Positions 34,671-43,655 of a stretch of DNA of 64,000 nt are shown piece by piece. The stretch spans positions 1-64,000 of the forward strand of contig JALERM010000045.1 in NCBI GenBank assembly GCA_022764165.1. The letters are read 5' to 3'. Both the position numbers and the translations under genes were made by a program. How positions within the stretch are numbered: position 1 is the first letter of the stretch; every line of letters begins with the position of its first letter. This DNA is from Eubacterium sp. Lineage in GTDB: Bacteria; Bacillota; Clostridia; Lachnospirales; Lachnospiraceae. A model generated the notes under the pieces. The model had not been told where the DNA came from. It searched no databases and saw only the letters and a list, made by a program, of their open reading frames with translations.

Positions 34671-35305
34671 AAGGCTTATTGCTGAAGGATTTTTATAATT
34701 TAAGGACAACACTGAAAACGATGCTGATGATCTTGGTGATATTTTTGGCTTTTGTAATTATACGGCATTATGAATTTGCACTGCCGCTGATTCCGGTCCT
34801 GCTTAGTAGCTCCTTGTTAACAACAGTTATAAATCTGGATAAACATTCCAAATGGAATATGCTGATGGTCACAGCGCCGATAGAGAAAAAAGAACTGGTG
34901 CAAGAGAAATACGCATTACTTATGCTGCTGAATATATGTGGTATACTGATCGGCACAGCAGCATCCATTCCGTTTATTTTGTCTGGTAAAATAAAACTGG
35001 TCAGTTTTATTGATATGACATTACTCGGATGGAGTATTTCATTACTACAGGGAACAATTTTCCTTACACTTTCTTACCTGTTTGGTAAGAACCTGATGGA
35101 AAAGCTGGAGCTTATGATGGTAGTGTCGTATGTGGTTTCATTTGCAATCATCATTCCCGTATATTTCTTAGTGCCGGATTTGTTTGGTACTGAAAATCAC
35201 AGCCTGATTATTACACATTTCATCATTTTTCTTGCGATATTGGCCGTGTATGGAATTTTGGAACAAGTGTCGATTACGAAAAGTATGAAATCAGAAAATT
35301 TGTAG
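34667..35305 (+). CDS. ABC-2 type permease
   Basis: The 212-residue protein has six hydrophobic helices and a short N-terminus (MKGLLLKDFYNLRTTLKTML), the arrangement of ABC-2 permeases without large outer loops. ATG 34667 overlaps the ATPase stop as ATGA with AAGGGGGA 6 bp upstream; ATG 34661 would lie on that site. Function with the ATPase is presumably export of or resistance to a peptide or lipid-like compound. Confidence 0.82.
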   Translation: MKGLLLKDFYNLRTTLKTMLMILVIFLAFVIIRHYEFALPLIPVLLSSSLLTTVINLDKHSKWNMLMVTAPIEKKELVQEKYALLMLLNICGILIGTAASIPFILSGKIKLVSFIDMTLLGWSISLLQGTIFLTLSYLFGKNLMEKLELMMVVSYVVSFAIIIPVYFLVPDLFGTENHSLIITHFIIFLAILAVYGILEQVSITKSMKSENL

Positions 35306-35317
35306 GGAGGAAAATAG

Positions 35318-35713
35318 ATGGATTTTAATGATGAGAAAGATTATATTATGCGTATCATTAAAGAAATGGTAAGGGTTCTTTTTTCTTTAATGCTTGGAAA
35401 ACAGTACAAGTCTGTAGAGTTACCAGAGGAAAATAAGTATGAGGTTTCTGGAAAAGCATTAGAGGAATTTGAAAAGATGGTAGATCGGGGCTTTGTAAAT
35501 GAAGCAGAAAATATGCTATTGGAAAACATTAATTATACGAAAAAAGAAGAAATTCTTGCTGCGCTACTATTTTATCAATATGTGAGTGAGAAAGATAATG
35601 CTTTCTTGGCTTCTCATAATTACTCCAAAGAAGAAGCGTTGGATGGAATTAAGGCGTTGGCAGAAAGAGCAGGATACGGTGAAATGAGCGAAATATTTCT
35701 GGACTCTCTTTAA
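35318..35713 (+). CDS. DUF6483 family protein
   Basis: The 131-residue cytosolic, mostly helical protein starts with DYIMRIIKEMVRVLFSLMLG, a pattern I associate with DUF6483, followed by EEFEKMVDRGFVNEAENMLL, resembling a helical repeat. Function unknown. GGGAGGAAAATAG precedes ATG 35318 and it lies 12 bp after the permease gene, so it is the last gene of that operon. Confidence 0.7.
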   Translation: MDFNDEKDYIMRIIKEMVRVLFSLMLGKQYKSVELPEENKYEVSGKALEEFEKMVDRGFVNEAENMLLENINYTKKEEILAALLFYQYVSEKDNAFLASHNYSKEEALDGIKALAERAGYGEMSEIFLDSL

Positions 35714-35755
35714 ACAGTGGCGTAGCCAATGGTATTGAAAGGAGGGCGAGCCTGT

Positions 35756-36193
35756 GTGGGAAAAGTGTTAATAGCTACATTTGACGATAAAGAGGAAACA
35801 ACATTTGATGAGTTGCTTTCGTTTTTGAAATCAAAAAGCCATATAAAAGTGCTGAATACTTTTCCTAATGATAGCTATTTGAGATACGATAACTTGATGA
35901 TAGATGTAAAATATCGAATGGTAGAGAGGGATGGGGAAAGTATTGAACTGACTAATTATGAGTTTGAAATTCTTCATTTGCTGGCACAGCATCCCGGACA
36001 AGTATTTTCTAAAGAACAAATATATAATCAGGTGTGGAAAGAACCCTATTATGGGGCAGAGGACAATGTTATGAGTTTGATCCGCCGGATACGAAAGAAA
36101 ATAGAACCTGATCCGGCAAAGCCAATCTTCATACTCACGGTTTGGGGTGTTGGGTATCGCTTCAATCCTCATGTGGCAAGACAGACAATATAA
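35756..36193 (+). CDS. Winged-helix (OmpR C-terminal) DNA-binding protein without receiver
   Basis: The 145-residue protein has an N-terminal part with no phosphoacceptor receiver pattern and a Trans_reg_C winged helix (IELTNYEFEILHLLAQHPGQ, VFSKEQIYNQVWKE, then TVWGVGYRF, about 62-140). It may be an orphan regulator of the exporter cassette. GTG 35756 is 8 bp after AAAGGAGGG. The broken copy at 32643 suggests a duplicated or replaced regulator in this block. Confidence 0.82.
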   Translation: MGKVLIATFDDKEETTFDELLSFLKSKSHIKVLNTFPNDSYLRYDNLMIDVKYRMVERDGESIELTNYEFEILHLLAQHPGQVFSKEQIYNQVWKEPYYGAEDNVMSLIRRIRKKIEPDPAKPIFILTVWGVGYRFNPHVARQTI

Positions 36194-36217
36194 AAAATAA
36201 ATAATGAATAATCAAGA

Positions 36218-36259
36218 AGTAAGCAGTGTTTATTACAGAAAATAACGCTGCTTATTTTT
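36218..36259 (+). terminator. Terminator closing the cargo block
   Basis: TAAGCAGTGTT (36218-36228) pairs with AACGCTGCTTA (36242-36252, one G-T pair), followed by seven Ts. Confidence 0.85.
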
Positions 36260-36710
36260 TTCTCAAAAATATCAAAAAAATTTTCTAAACAGGCTATTTT
36301 TTACCCTTTCAAACCTGCGATTAGTGAAGGGGTAAATATTCTTACATTCAAATCAAAATTTTTCCCTTTCATCGTACCTTGACAATTTCATCGCCTGCCC
36401 GAATTGATACCCGGTATAGGAGTGTGCATCCTGCACACCGTACCGGAGGAAACGCTGCGGAACTGGAAAGCCGGAGCTGGAACGGGTTCGTGGAAGAAAA
36501 CAGGCAAAACGCTCAAATTATATTTCGTGAAAATTAGATAACAGTAGATACCGTGCGGGGAAGTCTTGGAACTTCCCCGCATTTATGTGCTGTTATCCTG
36601 CAACAGTACAAAACTTAAAAAGAGGAGGGGAGCTGCCATGAAAACATAGGGAAATAAGAAGTTATCAGATCAGGCGTTTTATCAAATTATGAAAAGCGAG
36701 GTATTTAATC
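36260..36710. other. Intergenic region with palindromes and a possible 45-codon ORF
   Basis: An inverted pair TTTACCCTTTCA (36299) / TGAAGGGGTAAA (36325) comes first. A frame from TTG 36404 to TAA 36541 reads LIPGIGVCILHTVPEETLRN then basic residues; it looks partly protein-like but has no clear ribosome binding site. A two-layer hairpin follows: GATAACAG (36537-36544) with CTGTTATC (36590-36597), enclosing GCGGGGAAGT (36555-36564) with ACTTCCCCGC (36571-36580). The outer/inner layout recalls the 27738-27835 structure. The adhesin leader follows. Confidence 0.45.
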
Positions 36711-39700
36711 ATGAAAGGAAAAGTAAAAAGGATTGTTTCGGGGATGCTTTCGGTAATGACAATCCTGACTTCTGTTGTACAGCCTGTCACAACGTATGCG
36801 GCAGAGCCGGAGCCGGCAGCTTATGAAGCAGAATACCCGGCGCTTGAAAAAGTGCGGGATATGCTGGCAGAGGATGAAGTGGTTACAGCAGAGGACTATG
36901 AAGTGGAGATTGGAAGTGATTTTGATGTGGAAACCGATTTTTCCGGTATGGAGATTAATGAAGAAAAAGTCAAAGTGACTTTCCATGAAGCAAAGAATGA
37001 AGCCGGGGAGGACTTTAATGGAAACCATGCGGATTCCTATAAAGCGGTCTACTTTGTAGAACCTGCCAGCGGCAATCCTTCTTATCATATTGTCAGGAAG
37101 ATCATTGTAAAAGAGCCGGCTACTGAATCACAGTCGGAAAAATCGTCCGAGGCCGGAGGTGATACGGGGCAGTCCGAAGAATCAGAAAGTGAAGATGGAG
37201 AATCGGACACCCATTCGGAACTTGCTGCAGAAACAGAAATGTTATCGGAGACTGAACTGGACGCTGCGTTAGAGACATCGGAAACACAGGATACCGTTGA
37301 TGAAGAAAGCGGGCTTACCCTTAGTGATGTCATGCTGCAGGCCGTAGAACAGGATGTTGATCTTCTTGAGATGGAGGAAGGGGAGACAGTTACATTTACC
37401 GCAAGTTCGGCAATGCTTTATGCGGCAAGGGCAACACAAAGTGTAACAGTGACAAAAGGTTCCTGGTATTATTATGCGGATTATGGTCTTGGTTCTTATC
37501 TCACCTGCCCGTATACGGTTACATTTGGAAGTATAACAGCTACGGCTTATTGTGTACAGCCATCAAAACCGGGGCCGGGAAATGGAACCTATACGATTAC
37601 AAAACTGGCAGACAGCAAGACACTTGCAAAGGTTTGCTATTATGGCACAAAGGCATCTGGTGATGAGGGATTTTTTGAGGAGAAATATCCTGATTTTTCA
37701 GCCGGAAAGCGTTTTATCATTACCCATATTGCGGCTGCATATGCAAATGGGAGCAGCGATGCGTTTTCCGGAACCAACAGTACGGGACAGGCACTTGCAA
37801 TGGAACTGTATAACTATTGTGTAAGCCAGCCGGATATTCCGGATGTGGCAATGTCATTTTCAAATGCCAGTGTAACTGCCTATGTGGATGGGAATGAGCA
37901 GCGTACAAAGGAAGTTACCTTTAACGCTGATACATTACAGACAATTACTATGAATTTACCGGATGGCGTGAAATTTCATAACGTAACAACGGGAAAGACA
38001 AGTAAGGCAGGTGCGTCCGTAGAAGTAGCGGGAGGCACGAAGTTTTATCTTTCAGCTCCGCTGACACAGACAGCCGATGTATCCGGTTCCTGGTCTGCCA
38101 CGATGAAAGGAAGTATCACCAAAGATTACTCCGCTTACAAGATTACGACAGGAAGTGATACACAGGATTTGGCACTCGTGTTTGGCGAAGGTGTTGATGA
38201 TGAAAAATATGTGGATTTTTCTGTAAAGTGGCTGGAACTTGCAAAGGTTCAGGTAGTGAAAGTGGATTCTAATAATAAGGACGCAAAATTATCCGGTGCG
38301 GTATTTGGTATTTACAGTGATAAAGACTGTACGCAGTTGATTACAAAAATGCCGGCAACAGACAGTAATGGTGCGTCCACTGTGGAAATTGTAAAGACGC
38401 AGGATACCGTGTACTTAAAAGAAATTACAGCTCCAACAGGATACCGTATCAATACGACTTCCTACAATGTAACATTGGTTGCAAACAAGACTGCAACAAC
38501 AACCGTACCGGATGTGGAGCAGCTTGGGGAATTGACTATTTATAAAGAAGGGCAGGTTTTGGTTGGTGCGGATGTAAGTGAAACAGGTACAGTATTCCGT
38601 TATGAGAATCACCGTCAGCCAGGAGCCATTTACAATGTCTATGCCGGGGAGGATATTGCTACTGCCTATGGTGCGGTTGTATATAAAAAAGGCGATCTTG
38701 TAAAAGAAAACCTGACAATGGATTCCAATGGTGCGGTAATCCTGAAAAATCTGCATCTTGGCACTTACGTTGTGAAGGAAATGCAGGCTCCGGAGAATTT
38801 CTATAATGCGGGGGAAGAAAAAACTGTGACATTATCTTATGCCGGACAGAATGTTGAAGTAGTATTTTCCGAGACAACTTTCACGAATGACCGTCAGAAG
38901 GCAAAGGTAACTGTTACAAAGAAAGATCAGGATACAGAGAATCCGCTGGATGGCGGTGTTTTCGGACTGTATGCGAACAGCGATATTATAGCCTTTGATG
39001 GTACAGTGATTGTCAAAAAGGGAACGCTGATTGAGAAGGCTGTGACCGGGGATGATGGAACAGCGGCTTTTACGGCTGATTTTCCGATAGGCTTTTCTTA
39101 CTGTGTGAAAGAGGAGCAGGCCCCGGAAGGGTATCTAAGGAACACGAAGGATGTATATTCCTTTGCCTTTTCTTATACCAATGATAGTGAAGCGGTGGTT
39201 TCTTTCTCCCATACCTTTACTAATGAACGTGTTAATGCAAAGATTTCTCTGCATAAAAAGGATGCGGAGACGAATCAGGCAGTGCCGCAAGGGGATGCGA
39301 CACTGGAAAATGCTGTCTATGGCCTGTATGCCCGTGAGGACATTGTGCATCCGGACGGGGCAACGGGTGTGATCTATAAGGCAGGAGAAAAAGTGGCAAC
39401 GCTGACAACGGATGAACATGGTGAGGCATCTGTGGAAAATCTGTATCTTGGCAGCTACTATGTAAAAGAAATTACTCCGCCGACAGGGTATCTGGCAGAT
39501 GAAAATGAATATGACCTGGTGTGCAGTTATGAAGGCGATCTGGTGGCTACGGTAGAACGGGAATGTACTTCCCAGGAGCAGGTAGTGAAACAGCCGTTCC
39601 AGATTATTAAAGCTGCGGATAATGGAAAGACAGACGCAGATCTGCTTTCTGGTGCCGGATTTACCGCTTACCTGGTATCCTCTCTGAGCGTTAAAGAAGA

Positions 39701-42653
39701 TGGAAACTATGATTTTTCTTCCGTAACGCCAGTGGTAATCGGGGAAAATGGTGCGACAGAAATCTTTACGGATGAAAAAGGCTATGCCTGCAGTATTGCA
39801 ATCCCATACGGTACATATATCGTCCGTGAGACAACGACACCGCACAATTATACTCCGGTGGATGATTTTATTGTCCGTATTACGGAGCATCATCCAAACA
39901 CGCCGCAGGTATGGCGGGTACTTCTGGACGATGAATTTGAAGCAAAGCTGAAAATTGTGAAACAGGATGATGAAACCAAAAAGCCGGTGTTAGCAAAAAA
40001 TACAGAGTTTAAGATTTATGACCTTGATAATGAGCAGTATGTAGAGCAGGTAACAACTTATCCAACTACTGTTGTCCATAAGTCCTACTTTACGGATGAG
40101 CAGGGGTATCTGATCCTGCCGCAGAATCTGAAAATCGGGCATTACCGGATTGAAGAAGTAAATGCTCCGTATGGCTATACGCTGAATGAAAATTATTATG
40201 AGGTGGCTGTGGATTCCAACACGGCTTATCAGATGGACACTGTTTCCGGGGATGTTGTCATTGAAGTGATCTACGAAAATCATCCGGTCAAGGGAGAACT
40301 GAAGGTTGTAAAACGTGGTGAAGTCCTGGATGGATTTGATAAGAATTTTACTTACAAAGAGGAAACATTGGAAGGGGCTGTGTTTGAAGTATATGCCGCA
40401 GAGGATATTTATACGGCTGATTTCCAGAAGGATTCCGATGGAAACCGGATTTTGGAGTATGATGCGGATGCGCTGGTGGCAACACTGACTACGGATGAAA
40501 ATGGAGAGGCGTATCTTTCTGATCTTCCGCTTGGTTCTTACCGGATTGTGGAAGTGACCGCACCGGAAGGATTTGTATTAAATGAGTCAGCACAGACAGT
40601 TACCTTTACCTATGCAGATCAGAATACACCTGTGGTTAAACAGGAAGCAGTCTTTACAAATGAACGCCAGAAGGTGGAAGTATCTGTGATAAAGCAGGAT
40701 GCTGTGACAAAGGCGGAAGTTGCCGGAGCCGTTTTTGGTCTGTATGCAAAAGAGGATATTCTGTCTCATGGAGAAGTCATTGTAGAAGCGGATACATTGC
40801 TTGGAAAAGCACTGTCAGAGGAAGATGGAAAAGCTGTTTTCGCATTAGATGTGCCGTTTGGAAATTACTATATCAAAGAGCTGACCGCTCCGGCTGGTTA
40901 TGTATCTTCCGATCAGGTGCTGGAACTGACCGCTGCTTATCAGGGACAGGATATAAAAGTGGTTGAACTGGAGTCTGTGTTTGAGAATGAGCCTACAAGG
41001 ATTTCGGTAAAGAAAACAGACCTTACTACCGGAGTGGAGCTTTCCGGAGCAACATTAACTGTTCTGGATAAGGATGGAAATGTGGTAGATACATGGAAGT
41101 CTGTCAAAGGTGAGGAACATATGATTGAACGTCTGACTGTGGGCGAGACATATACGCTGCGTGAGGAACTGGCTCCGTATGGTTATCTGCAGGCGGAGGA
41201 AATCACATTTACGGTGGAAGATACCGCAGAGGTTCAGAAAGTAGAAATGAAAGATGATGTTCCGACGGGGCTTCTCCTGATTAACAAAAAGGGAGAATTT
41301 CTGGAAAATGTGTCTGTGATGGATTCAGTTGGCGGATGGATTGCACACCTGTTTGAGTATATATCCGGTTCCCTGAAAGATGTTACCTTTGAAGTATATG
41401 CTTTGGAGGATATTAAAGCTGCTGACGGGGAAAGTGAGGATTATTACAAAAAGGATGAGCTGATTGCGGAGATTACAACAGATGATACCGGAGTAGCAAG
41501 GCTTTCTGATCTTCCGCTTGGCAAATACTATGTGAAAGAAAAAGAGACAGCCGACGGGTATGTCCTGGATGGGGAAATTCGTGAGATTGACCTGACTTAC
41601 CGTGACCAGAATACGGAAGTTGTTACCTATTCTTCTGATTGGCAGAATCTGCGGCAGAAGGTTGAGGTATCGGTTCTGAAAAAGGAAAAGGATTCTGATC
41701 GTGTACTGGAAGGGGCCGTATTTGCCCTGGCTGCGAATGAGGATATTACCAACAAAGACGGAAAAGTGATCATGGAGGCCGGAACCGTCATTGAGGAGAG
41801 AGCAACGGATAAAGACGGGAAACTTACCTTTACGGCTGATCTTCCAATAGGCTTTTCCTATTCTGTGAAAGAAACAGTACCAGCACCGGGATTTGCAACA
41901 ACGGATGAGGTTCAGGAATTTATATTCACTTATGAAGATGCAGAAAAAGAATCCGTCTCTTTTGCATTTACTTTTGAGGATGAGCCTACTGTGTTTGAGT
42001 TTACCAAAACATCCCTGACAGATGGAAAGGAAGTAGAGGGAGCAAAACTGCGGATTACAGATGAAGATGGCAATGTAGTGGAAGAATGGACTTCCGGAAA
42101 GGAACCGTATATCATTAAGGAGCTGGTTGTGGGGAAGGAATATACCATGACAGAAACTCTGCCTGCGGATGGTTATGTGACAGCGGAAAATATTACCTTC
42201 ACTGTGGAAGATACTGCCGAAGTTCAGAAAATCGAGATGAAGGACGATGTGACAAAGGTGGAAATCTCTAAAACAGATATTTCCGGTAAGGAGCTGCCGG
42301 GAGCAAAATTAACCATTCTTGACAAAGACGGTAATGTGGTGGAAAGCTGGACATCCACTGAGGAGCCGCATTATATAGAAATGCTGCCAATCGGAGAATA
42401 TACACTTCGTGAGGAATCTGCACCGGAAGGGTATCTGGTAGCCGAGGATGTGAAATTTGAGGTAAAAGATACCGGAGAAATTCAGAAGGTGGTGATGAAG
42501 GATGAAGTGAAACCGGAAGAAACACCGCAGACTTCTTCGGACACACCGAAAACAGGTGATGATACTCATGCGGTATTGTGGATTATTCTTTGCGGGCTGG
42601 CATTTGCAGGACTGGCAGGCTCTGTGGTACTGCTTCGCAGGAAGAAAAAATAA
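36711..42653 (+). CDS. Giant cell-wall adhesin with thioester and about 13 Cna-B/SpaA domains
   Basis: The 1980-residue surface protein has a signal peptide (1-31, ending TTYAA), an acidic Ser/Glu-rich spacer, a thioester-type domain near 245-400 (Cys281 in AYCVQPSK), then about 13 Cna-B/SpaA-like isopeptide domains starting near 510, many ending in a YYVKE-TAP-GY E-box. The end has the sorting signal TPKTG (1945-1949), a membrane helix and RRKKK. It would be anchored to peptidoglycan and could bind host or neighbour surfaces through the reactive thioester. The ICE's own class B sortase (54284) is the likely anchor enzyme. Internal domain copies give long DNA similarity and possible recombination. 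Confidence 0.9.
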   Translation: MKGKVKRIVSGMLSVMTILTSVVQPVTTYAAEPEPAAYEAEYPALEKVRDMLAEDEVVTAEDYEVEIGSDFDVETDFSGMEINEEKVKVTFHEAKNEAGEDFNGNHADSYKAVYFVEPASGNPSYHIVRKIIVKEPATESQSEKSSEAGGDTGQSEESESEDGESDTHSELAAETEMLSETELDAALETSETQDTVDEESGLTLSDVMLQAVEQDVDLLEMEEGETVTFTASSAMLYAARATQSVTVTKGSWYYYADYGLGSYLTCPYTVTFGSITATAYCVQPSKPGPGNGTYTITKLADSKTLAKVCYYGTKASGDEGFFEEKYPDFSAGKRFIITHIAAAYANGSSDAFSGTNSTGQALAMELYNYCVSQPDIPDVAMSFSNASVTAYVDGNEQRTKEVTFNADTLQTITMNLPDGVKFHNVTTGKTSKAGASVEVAGGTKFYLSAPLTQTADVSGSWSATMKGSITKDYSAYKITTGSDTQDLALVFGEGVDDEKYVDFSVKWLELAKVQVVKVDSNNKDAKLSGAVFGIYSDKDCTQLITKMPATDSNGASTVEIVKTQDTVYLKEITAPTGYRINTTSYNVTLVANKTATTTVPDVEQLGELTIYKEGQVLVGADVSETGTVFRYENHRQPGAIYNVYAGEDIATAYGAVVYKKGDLVKENLTMDSNGAVILKNLHLGTYVVKEMQAPENFYNAGEEKTVTLSYAGQNVEVVFSETTFTNDRQKAKVTVTKKDQDTENPLDGGVFGLYANSDIIAFDGTVIVKKGTLIEKAVTGDDGTAAFTADFPIGFSYCVKEEQAPEGYLRNTKDVYSFAFSYTNDSEAVVSFSHTFTNERVNAKISLHKKDAETNQAVPQGDATLENAVYGLYAREDIVHPDGATGVIYKAGEKVATLTTDEHGEASVENLYLGSYYVKEITPPTGYLADENEYDLVCSYEGDLVATVERECTSQEQVVKQPFQIIKAADNGKTDADLLSGAGFTAYLVSSLSVKEDGNYDFSSVTPVVIGENGATEIFTDEKGYACSIAIPYGTYIVRETTTPHNYTPVDDFIVRITEHHPNTPQVWRVLLDDEFEAKLKIVKQDDETKKPVLAKNTEFKIYDLDNEQYVEQVTTYPTTVVHKSYFTDEQGYLILPQNLKIGHYRIEEVNAPYGYTLNENYYEVAVDSNTAYQMDTVSGDVVIEVIYENHPVKGELKVVKRGEVLDGFDKNFTYKEETLEGAVFEVYAAEDIYTADFQKDSDGNRILEYDADALVATLTTDENGEAYLSDLPLGSYRIVEVTAPEGFVLNESAQTVTFTYADQNTPVVKQEAVFTNERQKVEVSVIKQDAVTKAEVAGAVFGLYAKEDILSHGEVIVEADTLLGKALSEEDGKAVFALDVPFGNYYIKELTAPAGYVSSDQVLELTAAYQGQDIKVVELESVFENEPTRISVKKTDLTTGVELSGATLTVLDKDGNVVDTWKSVKGEEHMIERLTVGETYTLREELAPYGYLQAEEITFTVEDTAEVQKVEMKDDVPTGLLLINKKGEFLENVSVMDSVGGWIAHLFEYISGSLKDVTFEVYALEDIKAADGESEDYYKKDELIAEITTDDTGVARLSDLPLGKYYVKEKETADGYVLDGEIREIDLTYRDQNTEVVTYSSDWQNLRQKVEVSVLKKEKDSDRVLEGAVFALAANEDITNKDGKVIMEAGTVIEERATDKDGKLTFTADLPIGFSYSVKETVPAPGFATTDEVQEFIFTYEDAEKESVSFAFTFEDEPTVFEFTKTSLTDGKEVEGAKLRITDEDGNVVEEWTSGKEPYIIKELVVGKEYTMTETLPADGYVTAENITFTVEDTAEVQKIEMKDDVTKVEISKTDISGKELPGAKLTILDKDGNVVESWTSTEEPHYIEMLPIGEYTLREESAPEGYLVAEDVKFEVKDTGEIQKVVMKDEVKPEETPQTSSDTPKTGDDTHAVLWIILCGLAFAGLAGSVVLLRRKKK

Positions 42654-42746
42654 TATTTTAAAGAGTTACTGATGATACAGGCGTTTATGGTCTGCTTTTG
42701 CATTCCATGAGCGCCTTTTTGTGTTTATAAGAAAGGGCAGATAAGA

Positions 42747-42893
42747 ATGAAAGGAATTATGATCGGAGTTGTGGCGGTTGCCGCCTTATTTACATTTTTC
42801 CTTTACTGCTGTGTCCGTGTAGGGGCACAGGAGGACAGATGGATGGAAGAAATGGAGTGGAAGGATAGACAGGATGTCAGGAGAAGCGGATAA
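42747..42893 (+). CDS. Short single-pass membrane protein of the ICE
   Basis: A 48-residue product: MKGIMIGVVAVAALFTFFLY, two Cys, then a charged tail (QEDRWMEEMEWKDRQDVRRS). AAAGGGCAG lies upstream. It overlaps the next gene by 20 bp. Small membrane proteins at this place in related ICEs are of unknown function; it may be part of the transfer channel. Confidence 0.6.
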   Translation: MKGIMIGVVAVAALFTFFLYCCVRVGAQEDRWMEEMEWKDRQDVRRSG

Positions 42894-43113
42894 TCAACGG
42901 TTTGCAGAAGATAAGCCTGGGGATTGTACCTGCTGTTATTTTTGGGATAACCGAAAGCGTTCTTGTACAAAGGAAACCTGTTATTACCTTCTTCCGGAAA
43001 CGGGAACCGGTAATGACAGCAGAGATTGCAGCGTTTGTCCATATGGCAGGCATTCCCCTTGCATTGGGTACTGCCTGTTAAAGATTATTCGGGAAATGCG
43101 CCTGCGGATATAA
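42874..43113 (+). CDS. Cysteine-rich small protein
   Basis: The 79-residue protein holds ten or so cysteines, in CTCCYFWDNRKRSC, CYY and CSVCPYGRHSPCIGYC, a pattern that suggests metal or iron-sulphur binding. I do not know the family. It overlaps the membrane protein gene upstream and lies just before pcfB, so it should be part of the transfer operon. Confidence 0.6.
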   Translation: MSGEADNQRFAEDKPGDCTCCYFWDNRKRSCTKETCYYLLPETGTGNDSRDCSVCPYGRHSPCIGYCLLKIIREMRLRI

Positions 43114-43136
43114 AGCAGAGAAAGAAGGTGATTATC

Positions 43137-43655
43137 ATGCAGGATGAAGTAAATGAGAAAACGGTATCCCTCTGTATCAATGGTGGCAAAATTTCCGCAC
43201 GGATATTGAAAAATGCAATGGCAAAAGCACTCGCAAAGATGGAGCAGGAGAAGCGGAAAGGGCAGCAGAAAGCAGCAGAGAAAGGGCAGGAGAAAGATAC
43301 TGCGGTCTATCATGGGAAACAGAGTATGGAGAAACTGATGAAGCAGAACTGCCAGTTATCGAATATTGAAGTGACAAACGGGAATATAAAGTCCTTTGAG
43401 AAATGTGCCAGAAAATACTGCATTGATTTTAGTCTGAAAAAGGATACTTCTGTATCTCCGCCCCGATATTTTGTGTTCTTTAAAGCAAAGGATGTGGATG
43501 TAATGACAGCGGCTTTTAAAGAATATTCCGGAAAGCAGCTTACTAAGAGCAAAAAGCCTTCTATCCGTAAAAAACTGTCACTGGCGAAAGAGCGTATGGC
43601 AAAGCACAGAGAGAGGGAAAAAACCAAACAGAAAGAACGGGGGCCGGAGCATTGA
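43137..43655 (+). CDS. PcfB family conjugation protein
   Basis: The 172-residue basic protein contains ISARILKNAMAKALAKME, VTNGNIKSFEKCARKYCIDF and YFVFFKAKDVDVMTAAFKEY, the PcfB pattern. In Enterococcus pCF10, PcfB and the coupling protein PcfC work together in transfer; here the VirD4 gene follows with an overlap. ATG 43137 follows AAGAAGGTG. The long Lys/Glu-rich C-terminus probably contacts DNA or the relaxosome. Confidence 0.88.
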   Translation: MQDEVNEKTVSLCINGGKISARILKNAMAKALAKMEQEKRKGQQKAAEKGQEKDTAVYHGKQSMEKLMKQNCQLSNIEVTNGNIKSFEKCARKYCIDFSLKKDTSVSPPRYFVFFKAKDVDVMTAAFKEYSGKQLTKSKKPSIRKKLSLAKERMAKHREREKTKQKERGPEH

